A stretch of DNA of 64,000 nucleotides, taken from the NCBI GenBank assembly GCA_026003755.1, contig BPHV01000002.1:186001-250000 (forward strand), given 5' to 3'. The position numbers and the translations under genes were made by a program. Below are positions 63,540 to 64,000 of the stretch, in pieces; positions within the stretch are counted from its first letter, which is position 1, and each line of letters starts with the position of its first letter. The stretch comes from Candidatus Roseilinea sp. (GTDB lineage Bacteria; Chloroflexota; Anaerolineae; J036; Brachytrichaceae). The notes beneath the pieces were generated by a model that worked only from the letters and a program-made list of their open reading frames with translations, had not been told where the DNA came from and made no database searches.

Positions 63540-64000
63540 ATGACAGAACGAAGTCTGGCCGCCGAAGAGTTGCCCGATCGCGCTCATCAGTCAGGCTCTC
63601 GCGCGCGTCGGCGGTCTATCCACAGCCACAAGGTCACGATTGGCGACATCGCCCGACACGCCGGCGTATCGAAGACGGCCGTTTCATTCGCCTTCAACAA
63701 GCCCGGCCGGTTGTCGGCCGAGACCACGCGCCACATCCTCGACGTGGCCCGCGAGCTGGGCTATACGCCCAATCCGGTCGCCCGTAGCCTAAACACGCGC
63801 CGCACCCATGCGCTGGGCGTGATCGTGCCGCAGGATATCCCCACCGTGCTGAGCAACCCCTTCTTCGCCGAGCTGATGAGCGGGATCGGCGAGGTGTGCA
63901 AAGTCGAGGGGATGTCGCTGGTGATCGTACCACCCATGCGCGGATCGTTGGTGGAGGCGACCTATGCGGCTTTGGTGGACGGCTGCATCGTCACCGGCCT
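63540..64000 (+). CDS. LacI-family transcriptional regulator, N-terminal part (partial)
   Basis: The frame is open from ATG 63540 (GAGGG 6-10 nt upstream) to the window end, 153 residues. After a 30-residue basic N-terminal tail comes the LacI helix-turn-helix: V-T-I-G-D-I-A-R-H-A-G-V-S-K-T-A-V-S-F, then R-L-S-A-E-T-T-R and G-Y-T-P-N-P-V-A-R-S-L (hinge region). The sugar-binding domain begins T-H-A-L-G-V-I-V-P and has N-P-F-F-A-E-L-M-S-G-I. The effector is unknown. It probably controls downstream carbohydrate genes beyond the window. Confidence 0.9.
   Translation, partial: MTERSLAAEELPDRAHQSGSRARRRSIHSHKVTIGDIARHAGVSKTAVSFAFNKPGRLSAETTRHILDVARELGYTPNPVARSLNTRRTHALGVIVPQDIPTVLSNPFFAELMSGIGEVCKVEGMSLVIVPPMRGSLVEATYAALVDGCIVTG

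Overview
The window is high-GC bacterial chromosome, most likely from a Chloroflexota bacterium (Anaerolineae or a related class). This placement is inferred from gene content: very large GT39/DUF2298 membrane glycosyltransferases, an R2-like ligand-binding oxidase, FabL-type reductases, ISKra4 elements, and a strong tendency to leaderless genes. No rRNA, CRISPR array, prophage or plasmid backbone is visible.

Layout. 1-11.2 kb: end of an ABC importer permease with its lipoprotein binding protein, a small membrane methyltransferase whose promoter is split by ISKra4 copy A, a truncated IMPACT/YigZ gene, an MFS sugar symporter, degV, a GT39-like membrane protein, rlmB and ISKra4 copy B. 11.2-17.2 kb: initiator tRNA-Met with promoter and terminator, a 1703-residue GT39-DUF2298 fusion, smpB. 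17.4-31 kb: a broken universal stress protein, a receiver-like/DUF309 protein, fabL, a Cas4-like membrane nuclease, a UbiA prenyltransferase, a second YX6K reductase, an acetylpolyamine-amidohydrolase-like protein, nanE-proB, pepF and an amidohydrolase. 30.2-37.4 kb: a decayed accessory region with a HerA-like remnant, a broken GT2 glycosyltransferase, an oxidoreductase cut by an IS, and a frameshifted large membrane protein. 37.4-47.2 kb: T-box-controlled valS, an ornithine-cyclodeaminase homologue, a Trm112-like protein, an OB-fold protein, a FecR-like protein, accC and leuB. 47.3-50.6 kb: two convergent genes (DUF4058 and a TPR/lytic transglycosylase) full of frameshifts. 50.8-64 kb: usp, a ZTP riboswitch plus terminator ahead of glyA-gcvT (one-carbon metabolism), two small unknown genes, R2lox, a Rieske oxygenase, a PPOX-type flavoprotein, a YhhN protein, a CPBP protease, a sugar dehydrogenase, pheA, a c-di-AMP-receptor-like protein, a DUF1992 protein and the start of a LacI-type regulator.

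Cross-cutting signals. (1) At least a dozen genes have a TATAAT-like -10 hexamer ending 5-8 nt before the start codon, so their mRNAs should be leaderless. (2) Degenerate heptanucleotide repeat tracts occur at six or more places; three lie in frame inside proteins (DUF2298 loop, deacetylase loop, GlyA C-terminal linker) and one fills the glyA-gcvT junction. (3) Nearly all broken genes are explained by single-base insertions (+1), mostly in short homopolymers. This looks more like consensus error than natural decay and should be settled before any gene, valS above all, is called a pseudogene.
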